NCBI GenBank assembly: GCA_014529385.2
Contig: CM043954.1
Span: forward strand, 98,292,747-98,356,746
Direction: 5' to 3'
DNA from: Adiantum capillus-veneris
Taxonomy: Eukaryota > Streptophyta > Polypodiopsida > Polypodiales > Pteridaceae
Length of the DNA stretch: 64,000 nt
In this document: positions 44,701 through 51,348 of the stretch, one piece after another
Position numbering within the stretch: the first letter of the stretch is position 1
How the letters are laid out: every line of letters begins with the position of its first letter
The notes under the pieces: model-generated
What the model was told of the DNA's origin: nothing
Database searches by the model: none
What the model saw: only the letters and a program-made list of their open reading frames with translations
Program-made: the position numbers and the translations under genes

Positions 44701-45394
44701 AAAGATCTTTCTGTATATTGTCTAAAAGATCTTCATTGCGCAAATTGTTGACCACCTCATTCCATAGTCGAGCAAATCGCAAAAATATGATTCCATTCTC
44801 AGGAGCAGCCTGATTTGTCATTATTGGAAAAAGGGTTTTACTTGGGTTAGAATATAGAGAACATGTTCCTACTCATAATGATTATGAAGCCAACCTTTGC
44901 AAAGGTAGACCTAAAGGAGAATGACTTTGAACGAGTCCCTTCAGCAGCCAAATGCACCAACTTAGCATCAAATGCTCCAGGGAGAGAGTGGAAGCGAGCC
45001 CTTAGCATTTCTAAACTTCGAATCTACCAAAATAATATAGTATTACGGTCAGAAAACTTCCAATTATGGAAAACATCACACAATGCCCACAAAAGTGTAT
45101 ACCTCACCAAGACGTGAAAAAGCTCCATTGATTGCCCCAAAAATAGCTGACCAAAATGAATACCAAATTTGTGTGTCCATGAAATAAACCTGTCATTATG
45201 TGATGCTCAATAGAGAGGACAGGAAAATTTGCAGTATGAGTGCAGCAACAGAATTGAGTATAGCATCAGAATGCTTACCAATACGATGGGAGTCCATATT
45301 GCAAGTACTACACCCCAGTTTCCTCTCTCTACAAAAGAAAATCCATCAAATGGACATCCATATCTTTTAGAAGCAGGCCTTAAAAATTTAACTT
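17078..45394 (-). CDS. Callose synthase (1,3-beta-glucan synthase, GSL/CalS family), middle exons, partial
   Basis: Nine GT-AG exons in consistent phase, without internal stops: 45394-45279, 45189-45103, 45023-44895, 44809-44630, 20797-20631, 20536-20413, 20321-20230, 17745-17598 and 17218-17078 (1184 bp, about 394 codons). The order follows plant callose synthases: KFLRP/GNWGVVLAIWTPIVL, VYFMDTQIWYSFWSAIFG, MLRARFHSLPGAF, FARLWNEVVNNLRNEDL with DLLLVP, PAFLLSNK, then the IVIGEQERR helix, LMQDMLEIYTIDI, and finally EESAVDIPTN, GRRRLTFFASSLFMEMP. The enzyme is a multi-pass plasma-membrane UDP-glucose transferase making callose at plasmodesmata, cell plates and pollen walls. These exons form the cytosolic loop before the catalytic region. 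N-terminal and catalytic C-terminal exons are not found in the window. The intron 20798-44629 carries nested retroelements. The open frames suggest a living gene. A truncated duplicate cannot be excluded. Confidence 0.85.
17996..18071. repeat. Poly(C)-poly(A) tract
   Basis: About 24 C followed by about 15 A and an A-rich AAAGAAAAAG stretch, inside the 2.5-kb callose synthase intron. The Pro/Lys-rich open frames across it are artefacts. It may be an old tail of an insertion, but no body is evident. Confidence 0.8.
18560..20130 (+). mobile_element. LINE F copy 2, decayed, inside a callose synthase intron
   Basis: Plus strand. RT fragments include LFGIYIDEILDYIL, the catalytic MLYTDDIVLISES box (YTDD in place of YADD), LTMNFGKTKVMIF and VESYAYLGVNFT, with a stop at about 18760 and a further end near 19119. 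After about 650 bp of unclear sequence, the C-terminal part resumes (AVRRAKYLDRI at about 19820; MAICQLRVSSHWLEIEKGK at about 20000-20060). That last segment parallels AIGQIRTSSHQLEIETGR of copy 1. No endonuclease domain was seen. It is clearly dead. Confidence 0.65.
20798..21250. other. Start of the large callose synthase intron, no element recognised
   Basis: The first 450 bp after the exon show no TE or gene I can name. The Pro/Leu-rich frames at 20913-21216 have no family match. Confidence 0.35.
21251..21998. repeat. Tandem duplication, 2 x 374 bp
   Basis: TATAAGGGAGAGCACTTCAA at 21251 recurs at 21625. The two units differ at only a few positions and both contain the same 63-codon open frame (MRHHDKTNVDTEATCFRVHA). 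The second unit abuts C0 pol sequence. Function and source of the unit are unknown to me. Confidence 0.9.
21999..23135 (+). pseudogene. C0: integrase part of a chromodomain-type gypsy copy, left half of a split host element
   Basis: Frames with several stops cover the integrase finger (TLKGVEHYLFW, FLRSCLVCQK), the first Asp in MDFIFDLPK, FSKQAHFIPMKKT, and the third-catalytic region, where QTDGQSEI has decayed to QTDEQFEI. The segment ends VPDDEE at 23135. The protein resumes with EPNEQPEVEE at 42080, after the inserted C1 element. In the intact order (40736-40760) these two pieces are contiguous, so this is one pol gene split by an 18.9-kb insertion. RT is missing at the left end. Confidence 0.75.
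23136..23433 (+). repeat. C1 5' LTR, first part (before insertion B)
   Basis: Matches 41518-41815. It ends at ...GGGCATCCCT, where B begins; the LTR resumes at 31305 (TGTAACCTTTAAATATG). Bases 23429-23433 are TCCCT, B's target site. Confidence 0.88.
23434..25024 (+). repeat. Element B 5' LTR
   Basis: 1591 bp, starting TGTCATAATAATCAATATC and ending TTAAATGTTACA. Contains several CCAATGAG-type words and a (CA)n stretch. The 70-codon frame at 24675-24887 is present in both LTRs but has no recognised homology. Confidence 0.93.
25026..25037 (+). promoter_or_regulatory. Primer binding site of B (initiator tRNA-Met)
   Basis: TGGTATCAGAGC one base after the LTR, complementary to the 3' end of plant initiator tRNA-Met. 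Confidence 0.88.
25442..26242 (+). CDS. Element B Gag-like protein with Arg/Ser-rich domain, no capsid or zinc knuckle
   Basis: 266 residues from the ATG at 25442. Residues 1-60 (NDASMLVNYLVSRLQQAMG) could be a short helix. From about residue 85 the protein becomes basic and rich in Arg, Ser and Pro (PRRRRAKRSPSPPKRRRPS), with two near repeats of KARKR(T/S)PSSP followed by Ser runs, resembling SR-protein linkers. No CCHC knuckle or capsid domain is present, unlike typical gypsy Gag of 300-400 residues, so a deletion probably joined the Gag linker to the protease tail. Protease sequence lies in another frame from about 26140, overlapping this ORF's end. Confidence 0.55.
   Translation: MADNSRESEINVDNFDFAHEQATNDASMLVNYLVSRLQQAMGNPSPQSEVQRQLRAHGILQAHHHDERTPRKPPCETTKRGLSPIREEEENPYERLKNLLLDDASPSQRRTQEPPPKERERSESPATSAEMAPRRRRAKRSPSPPKRRRPSYYSPHHNSKRNDKKQEKRKARKRTPSSPSSSSSSSYESYGEDDKDQDKKKARKRSPSSPPSSNSSPSEESDGATSTRRQCLQGARSFSHSLNREIEASCPRLCGQRGLLYLSSQA
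26140..29354 (+). CDS. Element B Pol: protease tail, RT, RNase H, integrase, chromodomain-like tail (one in-frame stop)
   Basis: One frame from about 26140 to 29354, broken only by TAA at 26679-26681. The protease tail has EDVILGAPWF but no D-S/T-G active site. RT keeps [37 protein letters not shown] and the catalytic VFFDDIIIYS. RNase H: VQCDACGDCLGAVL, YEKELLAVL, LRTDRQSL and NQVADALSRR supply the D-E-D-D residues. Integrase: finger ending CVVCQK, then D (SMDFIFGLP), D (IVLDRDPRM) and E (YHPQTDGQSEI). The C-terminus holds a chromodomain-like stretch (RRYLIKFKNYPFEDARW), which in chromoviruses steers integration to marked chromatin. Enzyme boxes are intact. The stop and the missing protease core argue against autonomy. 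Confidence 0.88.
29698..29710 (+). promoter_or_regulatory. Polypurine tract of B
   Basis: AAGAGAGAGGTAA directly before the 3' LTR at 29711. Confidence 0.75.
29711..31299 (+). repeat. Element B 3' LTR
   Basis: 1589 bp, near-identical to 23434-25024. It is followed by the TCCCT duplication and then the interrupted C1 LTR. Confidence 0.93.
31305..31575 (+). repeat. C1 5' LTR, second part (after insertion B)
   Basis: TGTAACCTTTAAATATGTGGCC to GTTTGTTACA, matching 41810-42076. Joined with 23136-23433 it gives an LTR of about 569 bp, against 559 for the 3' copy. Confidence 0.88.
31577..31588 (+). promoter_or_regulatory. Primer binding site of C1 (initiator tRNA-Met)
   Basis: TGGTATCAGAGC after the C1 LTR. 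It is followed within 5 bases (GCGGC) by the A2 LTR, so A2 entered just behind the primer site. Confidence 0.85.
31594..32154 (+). repeat. A2 5' LTR
   Basis: 561 bp with perfect terminal inverted hexamers TGTAGC...GCTACA. It shares long blocks with the A1, A3 and A4 LTRs. Confidence 0.9.
32168..32186 (+). promoter_or_regulatory. Candidate primer binding site of family A
   Basis: TGGCGATGACGATTGGACC, 13 nt after the LTR. A4 has TGGCGATCACGGTGGGACC at the same place and A1 has a third variant. A TGG start suits tRNA-CCA pairing, but I cannot match the rest to a plant tRNA I know. The 13-nt gap is wider than usual. Confidence 0.45.
32280..32460 (+). repeat. A2 leader, CTGGTCTAGTC-type repeats
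   Basis: Repeated CTGGTC, GTCTAGTC and GTCCAACC words between primer site and gag, as in A1, A3 and A4. Confidence 0.75.
32515..33945 (+). pseudogene. A2 gag with CCHC knuckles, frameshifted
   Basis: Start MTHTRRSVERQSALL as in A4. Ser/Pro-rich N-terminus, then (next frame) VNIKFPTFKGLSSEDADDHA, GLADKWYSQFAE and a helix-rich part. A stop at 33192-33194 and further shifts break it. Relative to A4 about 150 bp are lost around 33390, removing knuckle 1. Knuckle 2 remains in part (the GHEDKDC end). Knuckle 3 is CYRCGEYGH, cut by a TAA. Like other Gags it should package RNA, but this copy cannot make a full protein. Confidence 0.75.
34022..35274 (+). pseudogene. A2 Gag C-terminus and protease
   Basis: Two overlapping frames (34022-34414 and 34351-35274). 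The first ends Gag (ILKNTFQQVSLYEML). The second is the aspartic protease: GVIVDGGSGINLMPEF carries the catalytic Asp in a D-G-G-S form (D-S/T-G-A in many elements), and the flap/end motif is GGFPLLIGRPWLRH. A long Pro/Ser-rich linker of unknown role then leads toward RT. Confidence 0.78.
35574..36479 (+). pseudogene. A2 reverse transcriptase
   Basis: RT core with KMQEAGIIVPVEHFEWLSPMV, a changed CVCIDYHALNN box (usually VCVDYRALN), SFMDGFSGYNQLG, MSFGLKNDPPFN and the catalytic FMDDF. The loop reads DDF rather than DDI, and A1 shows the same, so this is a family trait. A frameshift near 36350 separates the RT end from RNase H. Confidence 0.8.
36400..37332 (+). pseudogene. A2 RNase H and start of integrase
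   Basis: RNase H with VHTDASQLVVGAVL (Asp), TEREGLAIVYAL (Glu), TVIIDHHVLRYLL (Asp) and YHLLADHLSRV (Asp), so all four carboxylates are kept. A spacer follows, then a shift near 37190 inside the integrase finger. Confidence 0.82.
37148..38136 (+). pseudogene. A2 integrase
   Basis: In the main frame the finger reads GGHYPGHITA...VKVCDVCQ (HHCC). The core has GIDFVGP (Asp), LEITSDRGSHF (Asp) and YPRANGQAESTNK (Glu). The last part, AWHDRHLRKPQITQGALVLLY, needs a shift near 37920. There is no chromodomain, unlike B and C. The end runs into the C-rich minisatellite. Confidence 0.82.
38108..38400. repeat. C-rich minisatellite (CTCGCCCCTAGCCC type)
   Basis: Units of CCTCGCCCCTAGCCC and relatives, including a higher-order duplication of about 120 bp: CTAGTCCCTCGCCCCTCGCC near 38138 and again near 38252. 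Complement of the tract at 705-1502, and directly downstream of A2 integrase. Confidence 0.88.
38656..39771 (+). pseudogene. ORF X copy 2 (X2): acidic/Ser-rich N-terminus and unrecognised C-terminal domain
   Basis: Starts MVRTRNREKHLQSAKESS, followed by a Ser/Asp/Glu-rich stretch to 38874. After shifts, LKDVFSQQQMIHLGL and ADLSCN match ORF X1. From 39130 another frame continues with FLDSHPDYHKSQQLY, YFLLRAPEITG, FCLYHCLPYPFHHL and a Lys/Arg-rich segment, then a Thr/Ser-rich tail. I recognise no domain. It lies in sense orientation after A2 integrase and minisatellite, the place where some plant gypsy lineages carry an extra (for example env-like) ORF. No signal peptide or membrane segment is evident, so an Env role is not supported. 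Confidence 0.5.
39826..40950 (+). pseudogene. C1 integrase and chromodomain-like C-terminus
   Basis: Picks up inside the integrase finger (RSGLVCQKVKFDRHK), then MDLIFDLPQTQSGHDGIW, FSKQAHFIPVKKT, TIVFDRDP with a stop, SSFHPQTDGQSEIANS, TYNNTIHSSTGKEPFE, and a degraded tail to NAFHVNLLKPFKGDVPDDGE and EEILVPGQILAH. The start of a chromodomain-like segment is seen (compare 42130-42260). Close to C0, which gives the reference for the C0 split point. Confidence 0.8.
40951..41517 (+). other. C1 3' untranslated region with polypurine tract
   Basis: Non-coding, ending in a purine-rich AAGAGGGGGGTA directly before the LTR. The same region is found inverted at 53726-54290 (C5), so it is a true element part. 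Confidence 0.7.
41518..42076 (+). repeat. C1 3' LTR
   Basis: 559 bp, TGTCACAAATGGGTGACGTG to GTTTGTTACA, with a run of about 15 C near 41570. Used as the reference for the other C LTR pieces. Confidence 0.9.
42077..42296 (+). pseudogene. C0: chromodomain-like tail, right half of the split host element
   Basis: Continues C0 pol after C1: EPNEQPEVEE, then FLAKFKNYPALDAKWMEEEDL, a chromodomain-like strand-helix with the aromatic/acidic pattern of chromovirus tails. Stops at about 42152-42260 mark decay. It is cut at 42297 by the A3 LTR fragment. Confidence 0.72.
42297..42703 (-). repeat. A3 second LTR, fragment
   Basis: Reads on the minus strand from GTAGGCTACAAAGTCACTTTC to a point matching CCAGAGTCTGTA of other A LTRs. 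The final 160 bp are missing. Confidence 0.75.
43383..43946 (-). repeat. A3 5' LTR
   Basis: 564 bp, TGTAGCAGGGCTACAGTGTC at 43946 to a decayed GCTATA end at 43383. Its GTGTCGTGCTCTCTAC (plus strand) matches A1. Confidence 0.85.
43947..44629. other. Callose synthase intron, no element recognised
   Basis: Between A3 and the exon donor at 44630. AT-rich, no coding signal. Probably original intron sequence. Confidence 0.4.
44630..45394 (-). CDS. Callose synthase exon cluster 1 (four exons)
   Basis: Exons 45394-45279, 45189-45103, 45023-44895 and 44809-44630, separated by introns of 89, 79 and 85 bp. Encoded landmarks are VYFMDTQIWY, MLRARFHSLPGAF and WNEVVNNLRNEDL. The third exon's donor was set at AAAG|GTTGG (44895) because the nearer GT at 44910 breaks the phase. 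The last donor is AACAAG|GTCTG. The first exon opens with the last two bases of a split codon, so a further upstream exon is required. None was found between 45395 and 50 kb. Confidence 0.85.
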
Positions 45395-46884
45395 CTAACA
45401 CGAACAACAATATAGTGCATGTGAAAACTATATAGTGAAGTAATCATGACACTAAAAATGAATGGAAGAACTAAGGCAGTTGCAGTACAGTTCATAACTT
45501 CCAACTATCTGTTTTGAACTCCAAACTGTACAAACTGGAGCAATTTAGATGAAGTTTTTCAGATATACGCTGAGCAGAAGGAAGAAAAAGAGGGGCATTA
45601 GCTCTCAAAAAATTTATGCTCTTTTTTGTCAATTATGGAGAGAGAGTGCAGCATTCAAATTGAGGCTAACGGTTAGAAAATTTCTGGTAGAAATGACTGT
45701 TAAACCTTGACTGAAGAAACTGATATAAAAAGGCACTGCATATGAGAAGTTACCCCTGAATGCCATACAAAAAACTGAAGGATTTAAAGATAGAAGGGCC
45801 TCAAAGCTGTTGGCTGAGGCAATCTAGTTTTTTCAAAACCACTCCCCTAGATGCCACTGTTTTGAAGCCAACTGAATTTGTCAAAACAACTCCCCTGTAT
45901 CCCACTGTTCTGCGCTAGGGGATTCCTCTCACAGCTGCTTGTTCCCTTGCACTTGCTATCGACGAGTGATCTAAATCAAACCTCCATGGCCAGGCGAGGG
46001 CACTCGAGCCTTGCATCCACTTTCTTAGAGTACTTCTAATCATCCTTATTGTTATGTAACCCCACTTAGTGGCTAGCTTTACAGTTTAACTCTGCATTAT
46101 GATTATATCTATATTGGAATTTATTGGCGCCCCCGAGATTATGCCATGTTTTTTCATTAACCATCTTTGCTCCAGCTTTGTGTGGGCATAGCTGGTACTA
46201 TGATCCCTGCAACCCTATTTTGCCTCAAAAGAGTATGGTAGTTTCAACAATCATCGAGTCTACAGTTGCTCACGCTTGACTTTACACTGTTTTTTTCCAC
46301 TTCATGTTAAAGTTTCACTATTTCTATTTCAATTCAGTTGTTATTTCACTATTGCAATTTTGATTCGGTTGGCATATTAGTTGATGTATCATGTTTCATC
46401 TGAGTGATATTTCGTGCACATCTTTAGACATGGGGAGCACCGTCTTACCTTTTATTCCATGTACGGAAGGAGACTTGCCATAGCTAGCTCTTGTGTTGCT
46501 AACCTTGGATTAACATTTTATGGGTTGAGCATCTCCATGGGTGTACACTCTACAACATAGGCGATACATCCCCTTTTTCTTTTGGCACTGTTGCAAGAGC
46601 AATTGCCTAAAAGCTCGGTGGTTGGATCTAGTACCTCTCTCAACGCCTCTTGTTTATGTCGGGATATAAAGCTCTATGCCCGGCTGACTGTTGCTGCACA
46701 TCATTCATCATTGGTGCGTTTGAACTATTACACGGATCTTTGCCAGTGATACAACCGCTGGACTACACCAATTCGGTCTACCTACCAAGAGTGATGGCAT
46801 ACTCTTTTGCCACTCACTCACTAGCGGCTACTCACTATGACCACATGTACATAAGTCTTTTCATGTTCTGTCACTTATGCTTTG
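45395..46884. other. Upstream callose synthase intron, no exon or element recognised
   Basis: I looked on the minus strand for the exon expected before KFLRP and found none. The plus-strand frame at 46650-46898 may be the 5' edge of element D, as its end overlaps the D zinc-knuckle region, but it has no clear match. Confidence 0.35.
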
Positions 46885-49800
46885 AAAGAAGGCCATGAAA
46901 GAAGGCCTACGCTATGGATGTCTGGGACAATATAAATTCAAGGATTGCCCAAAGAAATCCAAGATGCATGCAGCTAATTTGGTTCTTAATCTATTGATGA
47001 GGAAGAAGAACAAGAGGGAGAGGATTCTGTGTTTGATCCAGATTCTCCCCAACGTATCCTGGCAGTTACTGTTGCCAAGAAGGTAACAAATTTACGAGAC
47101 GTAGTGCTGTCACCTGGTGCACAGAAAGGATTTCAGTTTCCAGAAACTGCACTGATGGTGATGCATGGGATTATCCAGATCTAAGATCGACGAGTAGTTG
47201 ATCTACCTCTCACGATTTTAGTCCTATGAGGAGAAATTCGATATTGAGATCACTCGCCTAGCACGTTTTGACGTGGTCCTAGGTAGTCAATGGCATGCTA
47301 GGAAGAGGCCACTCATAGACTTTTCAACTCATGTCTAACAATTTGAGTTTGATGGCAAAAGGGTGCTGATTCGCAAAGAGCCTTATTTTCCAGAGGCAAA
47401 TCTTCTCAAGGGCACAAAGATGCTCAAAATTGAATGTAACTATATTTATTTAAGTTATATTTCCAATATTTTTTGTGTACCTCCTAAGGTGGACATGACA
47501 CAAAGTGGAAGTAAAATAAAATCTTCTCATGATCTTTAGAGAAGATACGAACAAAATTTCCTGATGTTTTTAAATCTAAATTATCTTGTCGTTTACCTCG
47601 GCACAGGAATGTGGAGCACAAGATAGAAATTGTACCAGGGGCATTTCCAATCAATAGGCCACCATTTACCATGAGTCTGAACGAGGAGAACGAGGTCAAG
47701 AAACCCCCCTCCCCCCGAAAAGAAAATCTTTCCATTATAGAATCACCTCAAGGGCACAAACCCTAAGGTAAAATCACATCAAAATAATACAACAAAGAAA
47801 CACCATAAATGATATCTAAACGACCTCTAGGCTTAGAGGTCTTCAAAGCTTTCTCCTCTTCAGTAGACTTCTTAGAAATTTCTGCCAAAGAAGGGAAATG
47901 CCGCTAATAAGCTGAATTTATACCTTCAGAATTACTGCTGATGTCCAAATCAGTGCCTTGAGGATCAGGTGTGGATCATGTAGAGGTGTCTAAGAAGTAT
48001 CTAAAGAGGGAAGAAAAACAGGAACTCTGAGTCTATACACAAGCTTTGGATGCTCTATTCTCCGGGCTCATCGTCTTCTTTTCTTCGCTTCCTTCCTCCC
48101 TTTTTCTACTTCACTTCTTTTCCTTACACTAATACCTTTCAATCCCCCATTTGCCATGAAGTGCCTCTTGTTCTAATGCGTGCTACCTCTCATCAGTAGA
48201 TATTCTACGACGGGTAGAAACTACAGCAACATTTCCCTTCTTGCCACAAATAAAGAAGTGGCCAGGAAGACCAATGAAGAATACTCTCTGCAAGATTTCT
48301 CTCCATGGATAGTCGGGAGAGAAATGAATTGTGGAGGATTCTTCACTTAGGATGGGTAAAAAACCATCCTAATGGAGATTGTATGATCCTCATCTTTGGG
48401 ACTCACAACATCACCAACCACAAAGCCCATACGTCTCCCAATTTCATCTATATGTGAAGCATATTATGGAAGAAGATTTGGAAATCTAGCTGTAACTCCG
48501 ACTCCACCACCAAGTTGATTAAGATCCATCACCAAGTTGATTAAGATCCATCCCCTGTGTCCATTTGGCAAGAAAACCTATAGCGAAATGAAATTCCGTA
48601 GGGCTCCGTGCTTAGACCTCCATGGCTTGATCTGTAGACTCGAACTGCGCTCTGAAGAACCCTCCCCGAGTGGAGAGACATTCACAATCTTGAAATTGAC
48701 ATACAATAGGGAAGCTTGAAAATAGTCCTTCAATAGCCTAGCAAAACACATGCTTCCCACCACTTTGTAGGCCAAAGAACAAGACTCCAAGCTCATAGTA
48801 GATTTGAAAATGAAGGTTAAGGTCAAGAAAGTTATTGGCGAGTATTTGGAGAAGGGATTGATTCGACCCAGCTTCTCTCCATTTGTGTTGCCAGTTCTAC
48901 TTGTTAAAAAAAAAGATGGTTGCTTTAGGATGTGTGTAGATTTTAAAGCTTTGAATAAACTCACTATCAAGCACAAACAACCTATACCAAGAATAGATGA
49001 TCTTCTTGATGCTCTATATGGGGCCACTATATTGAGTAAGATAAGAGTGGTTACCATGAGATTGAGTAAGAGAACAAGACGCATATAAAACAGCTTTTAG
49101 GAAAAGATTTGGTCATTATGAGTATTTAGTGATGCCTTTCGGCTTGACAAATGCTCCAACAACTTTTATGATGTTAATCAATGATGTTTTAAGGCCATTC
49201 ATGGGACATTTTGTTGTTGATTTTATTGATAATGTTCTTGTTTACAGTAAGAGTTTGCAAGAGCATGAATCACATTTGTAAGCCGTCTTTCAAGCGAGAG
49301 AAATGGGTTTGTATGCAAATGTAGATAAAATTTTATCGTGTATGGATGAGCTTGAATACTTAGGTCATATTATTTCTAGTGCCACAGAATGTGATCGCAT
49401 TGAGATTTTTTTTTGGGTTTATCTGGTTTATTATTGCAAACTTATTGAATTTTACTCTTACATGGTGGCCCTTATGATTAATTTTTTGCAAAGAAAAGCT
49501 CCTTTTGAGTGGACTAGCAGACAAGAAGGAAGTTTTGAACAGTTGAAGCACGTAGTAGCTTCAACCCTAGTGCTCAAAGTTGTAGATCTAGAAAAACCTT
49601 TGATCTACATACAAATGCTAGTAGTATCGCACTTGGTTCAGTACTTAGTCAAGATGGAAGGCTAGAGGATTTTGAGAGCAAGAAGCTTTCGATTCCACAG
49701 TTAAAGCGGCTTATTCATGAGTTGCGATTGTATGCTATTACTCATGCACTTAAGATCTGGCCTCATTATCTTTATGGCGTAGAGTTTAAAGTCTACATAG

Positions 49801-49970
49801 ATCATCAGACCTTGAAGTATTTCTGTACTTAGCCAGATTTGAGAGGCCGCTAAGCTAGCTGGGTCGACTTAATGATAAAATTTCACCTGGAGATTCTGTA
49901 TAAAAAGGGCAAGGATAATGTTGTCGCTGATGCATATCACACATTATGCATAACATGAATTTTACTATGT
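46885..49970 (+). pseudogene. Element D: degenerate gypsy gag-pol
   Basis: Zinc-knuckle-like KEGLRYGCLGQYKFKDCPKK, then a protease tail (FDVVLGSQWHARKRPLIDF), the RT start (FPDVFKSKLSC in decayed frames; NEENEVKK), and, after an insertion at 47704-48819, [45 protein letters not shown] and FIDNVLVYS. The catalytic box is FIDN where FIDD is expected, so RT is dead even without the many stops. RNase H follows from about 49600 (VYIDHQTLKYF at 49790). No LTRs identified. Confidence 0.72.
47704..48830 (-). mobile_element. 1.1-kb insertion in element D, LINE-ORF1-like, with 11-bp target duplication
   Basis: AGGTCAAGAAA at 47693-47703 is repeated at 48820-48830, and removing the insert rejoins D's RT frame (NEENEVKK + [14 protein letters not shown]). 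On the minus strand the insert reads [20 protein letters not shown] and LQIKPWRSKHGALRNF, then EIGRRMGFVVGDVV and LPGHFFICGKKGNV. That order resembles the DUF4283 plus zinc-knuckle proteins of plant LINE ORF1, with frameshifts. The left end is a C/G homopolymer-like tract rather than a poly(A) tail, so the LINE assignment is tentative. The duplication length fits target-primed insertion. Confidence 0.55.
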
Positions 49971-50330
49971 TAGAAAGTACTCTAATTAAGAAATCAAGGG
50001 AGCACACCTCGAAGACCCTTACCTGCAATCAATAAGGTGTAGGATCGATCCAACATTTATAAACCTTGATGCTGCAGCTCAATCTAATTCATCAAGTAGT
50101 TCTAAACCAAGTCCATTTTCAAATTTGTCTATGGAGAATGGATTTATTAAACGGAAACGGAAGCTATATGTTCCAGGTACATGGGAACTAAGGGGAAAAG
50201 TTTTTCATATCTACAACACAATGCGGAGCCAAAATCACGGAATCATGTCAACCAAGATGCATCCATAATCTGCAATCGATAAGATCAATCTCACTCAATA
50301 TCATGCAAAGTTTTAGTAGGGTGGGTTAAG
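49971..50330. other. Unassigned spacer after element D
   Basis: No gene or element recognised. Confidence 0.3.
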
Positions 50331-50915
50331 AAGAGGGTAGGCAAGGGTGAGAGGAGTGGGTAGGGGTGAGTAGGGTCGATAAGGGGTAGGTAGGGGCAAG
50401 AAATGGGTGGGTAGGGGGTGAGTAGGGGCAAGTAGAGAGTGGAATTGTCAAAGCTTAAAGAAAGAGAAACATGTGTCAACACAAAGGCCACAAAATTGAG
50501 TCTTGTGTTGGCATCTTTGAGTGAGAAAAATGAAGGATCGAACGAGCCAAAAGAGAAAGAAGCAGTGGCAAGTGCTAAAGTAGAGGCTTCGAATGGGGAA
50601 TTGGTCAAAACAAAGTTGGACCTTAAGAAGACCTTATAGCAACAAAGGTTGCAAGAGATTTTCACATAAGCTTTAAGCATCCATGAGAGGCAGGAGAGGG
50701 TCGAGGAGAGGTGGGTATCGGTGAGGGCTAGATAGTGGTGAGAGGGGGTGGCTAGGTAGAGGTGGGTAGGGCTGAGGGCTAGTTAGGGGCGAAGGGGAGT
50801 GGGTAGGGGCTAGATAGGGGCGAGGGGGTTGTGGGAAAGGGCGAGTGAGTAGAGGCTAGATAGGGGTGAGTGGGTGGGGGAGGGGGGGGTGGGGGGGTTG
50901 ATCAGGGGCAAGGGG
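50331..50915. repeat. G-rich minisatellite in two blocks
   Basis: Blocks at 50331-50445 and 50690-50915 repeat GTGGGTAGGGGCGAG-like units. Between them, 50439-50639 has a charged open frame (ETCVNTKATKLSLVLASLSE) with no recognised family. Confidence 0.8.
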
Positions 50916-51005
50916 AAATCATTTGCTGAAAATTTTGGAAACACATGCCCCCATCTCTCATGTCCACAATGAAGCAACCCAAAATTGCCAATGGAAGCAT
51001 GCAAT

Positions 51006-51216
51006 TCTGTCACAAACTGGTGACGTGGCTGCTCCACTGTACACACATACCCGCCCCAGCTGGCTGAATTGCTGACGTGGCAATGACGTGGCAAGTTGTT
51101 CTAGTCTCTCTCGTCCCTATCTAGGTCTAGTCCATCTTCGCCTTGTCCATCTTGGTCTAGCTGGTCTAGTCTCTCTTGTCCCTATCTAGTCTAGACCCAT
51201 TGGACCAGACCCGACT
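51006..51216 (+). repeat. Diverged C-type LTR start and family A-like leader fragment
   Basis: TGTCACAAACTGGTGACGTGG at 51006 resembles the start of C LTRs. From about 51090 the CTAGTCTCTCTCGTCCC and GGTCTAGTC words resemble family A leaders. Too short to reconstruct an element. Confidence 0.45.
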
Positions 51217-51347
51217 TGTAACAAACTTCGACACCCCAAGTCAAGATTCTACCACGACACAAGAGAGATTCACTTCCAAACAATTCACAATTCACACTTG
51301 AGTCGACATGGCCCGGTGTAGTTCCATGCCTAGAGGTATTGGCCCCA
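51217..51347 (-). repeat. C5 3' LTR, terminal part, left of the hAT insertion
   Basis: Complement of GTTTGTTACA at the start, running to ...GGTATTGGCCC, where C LTR homology stops. The remainder resumes at 53318 (CCAAAGACTAGCGCCCC), so the intervening hAT sequence split the LTR. Confidence 0.78.
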
Positions 51348-51348
51348 T

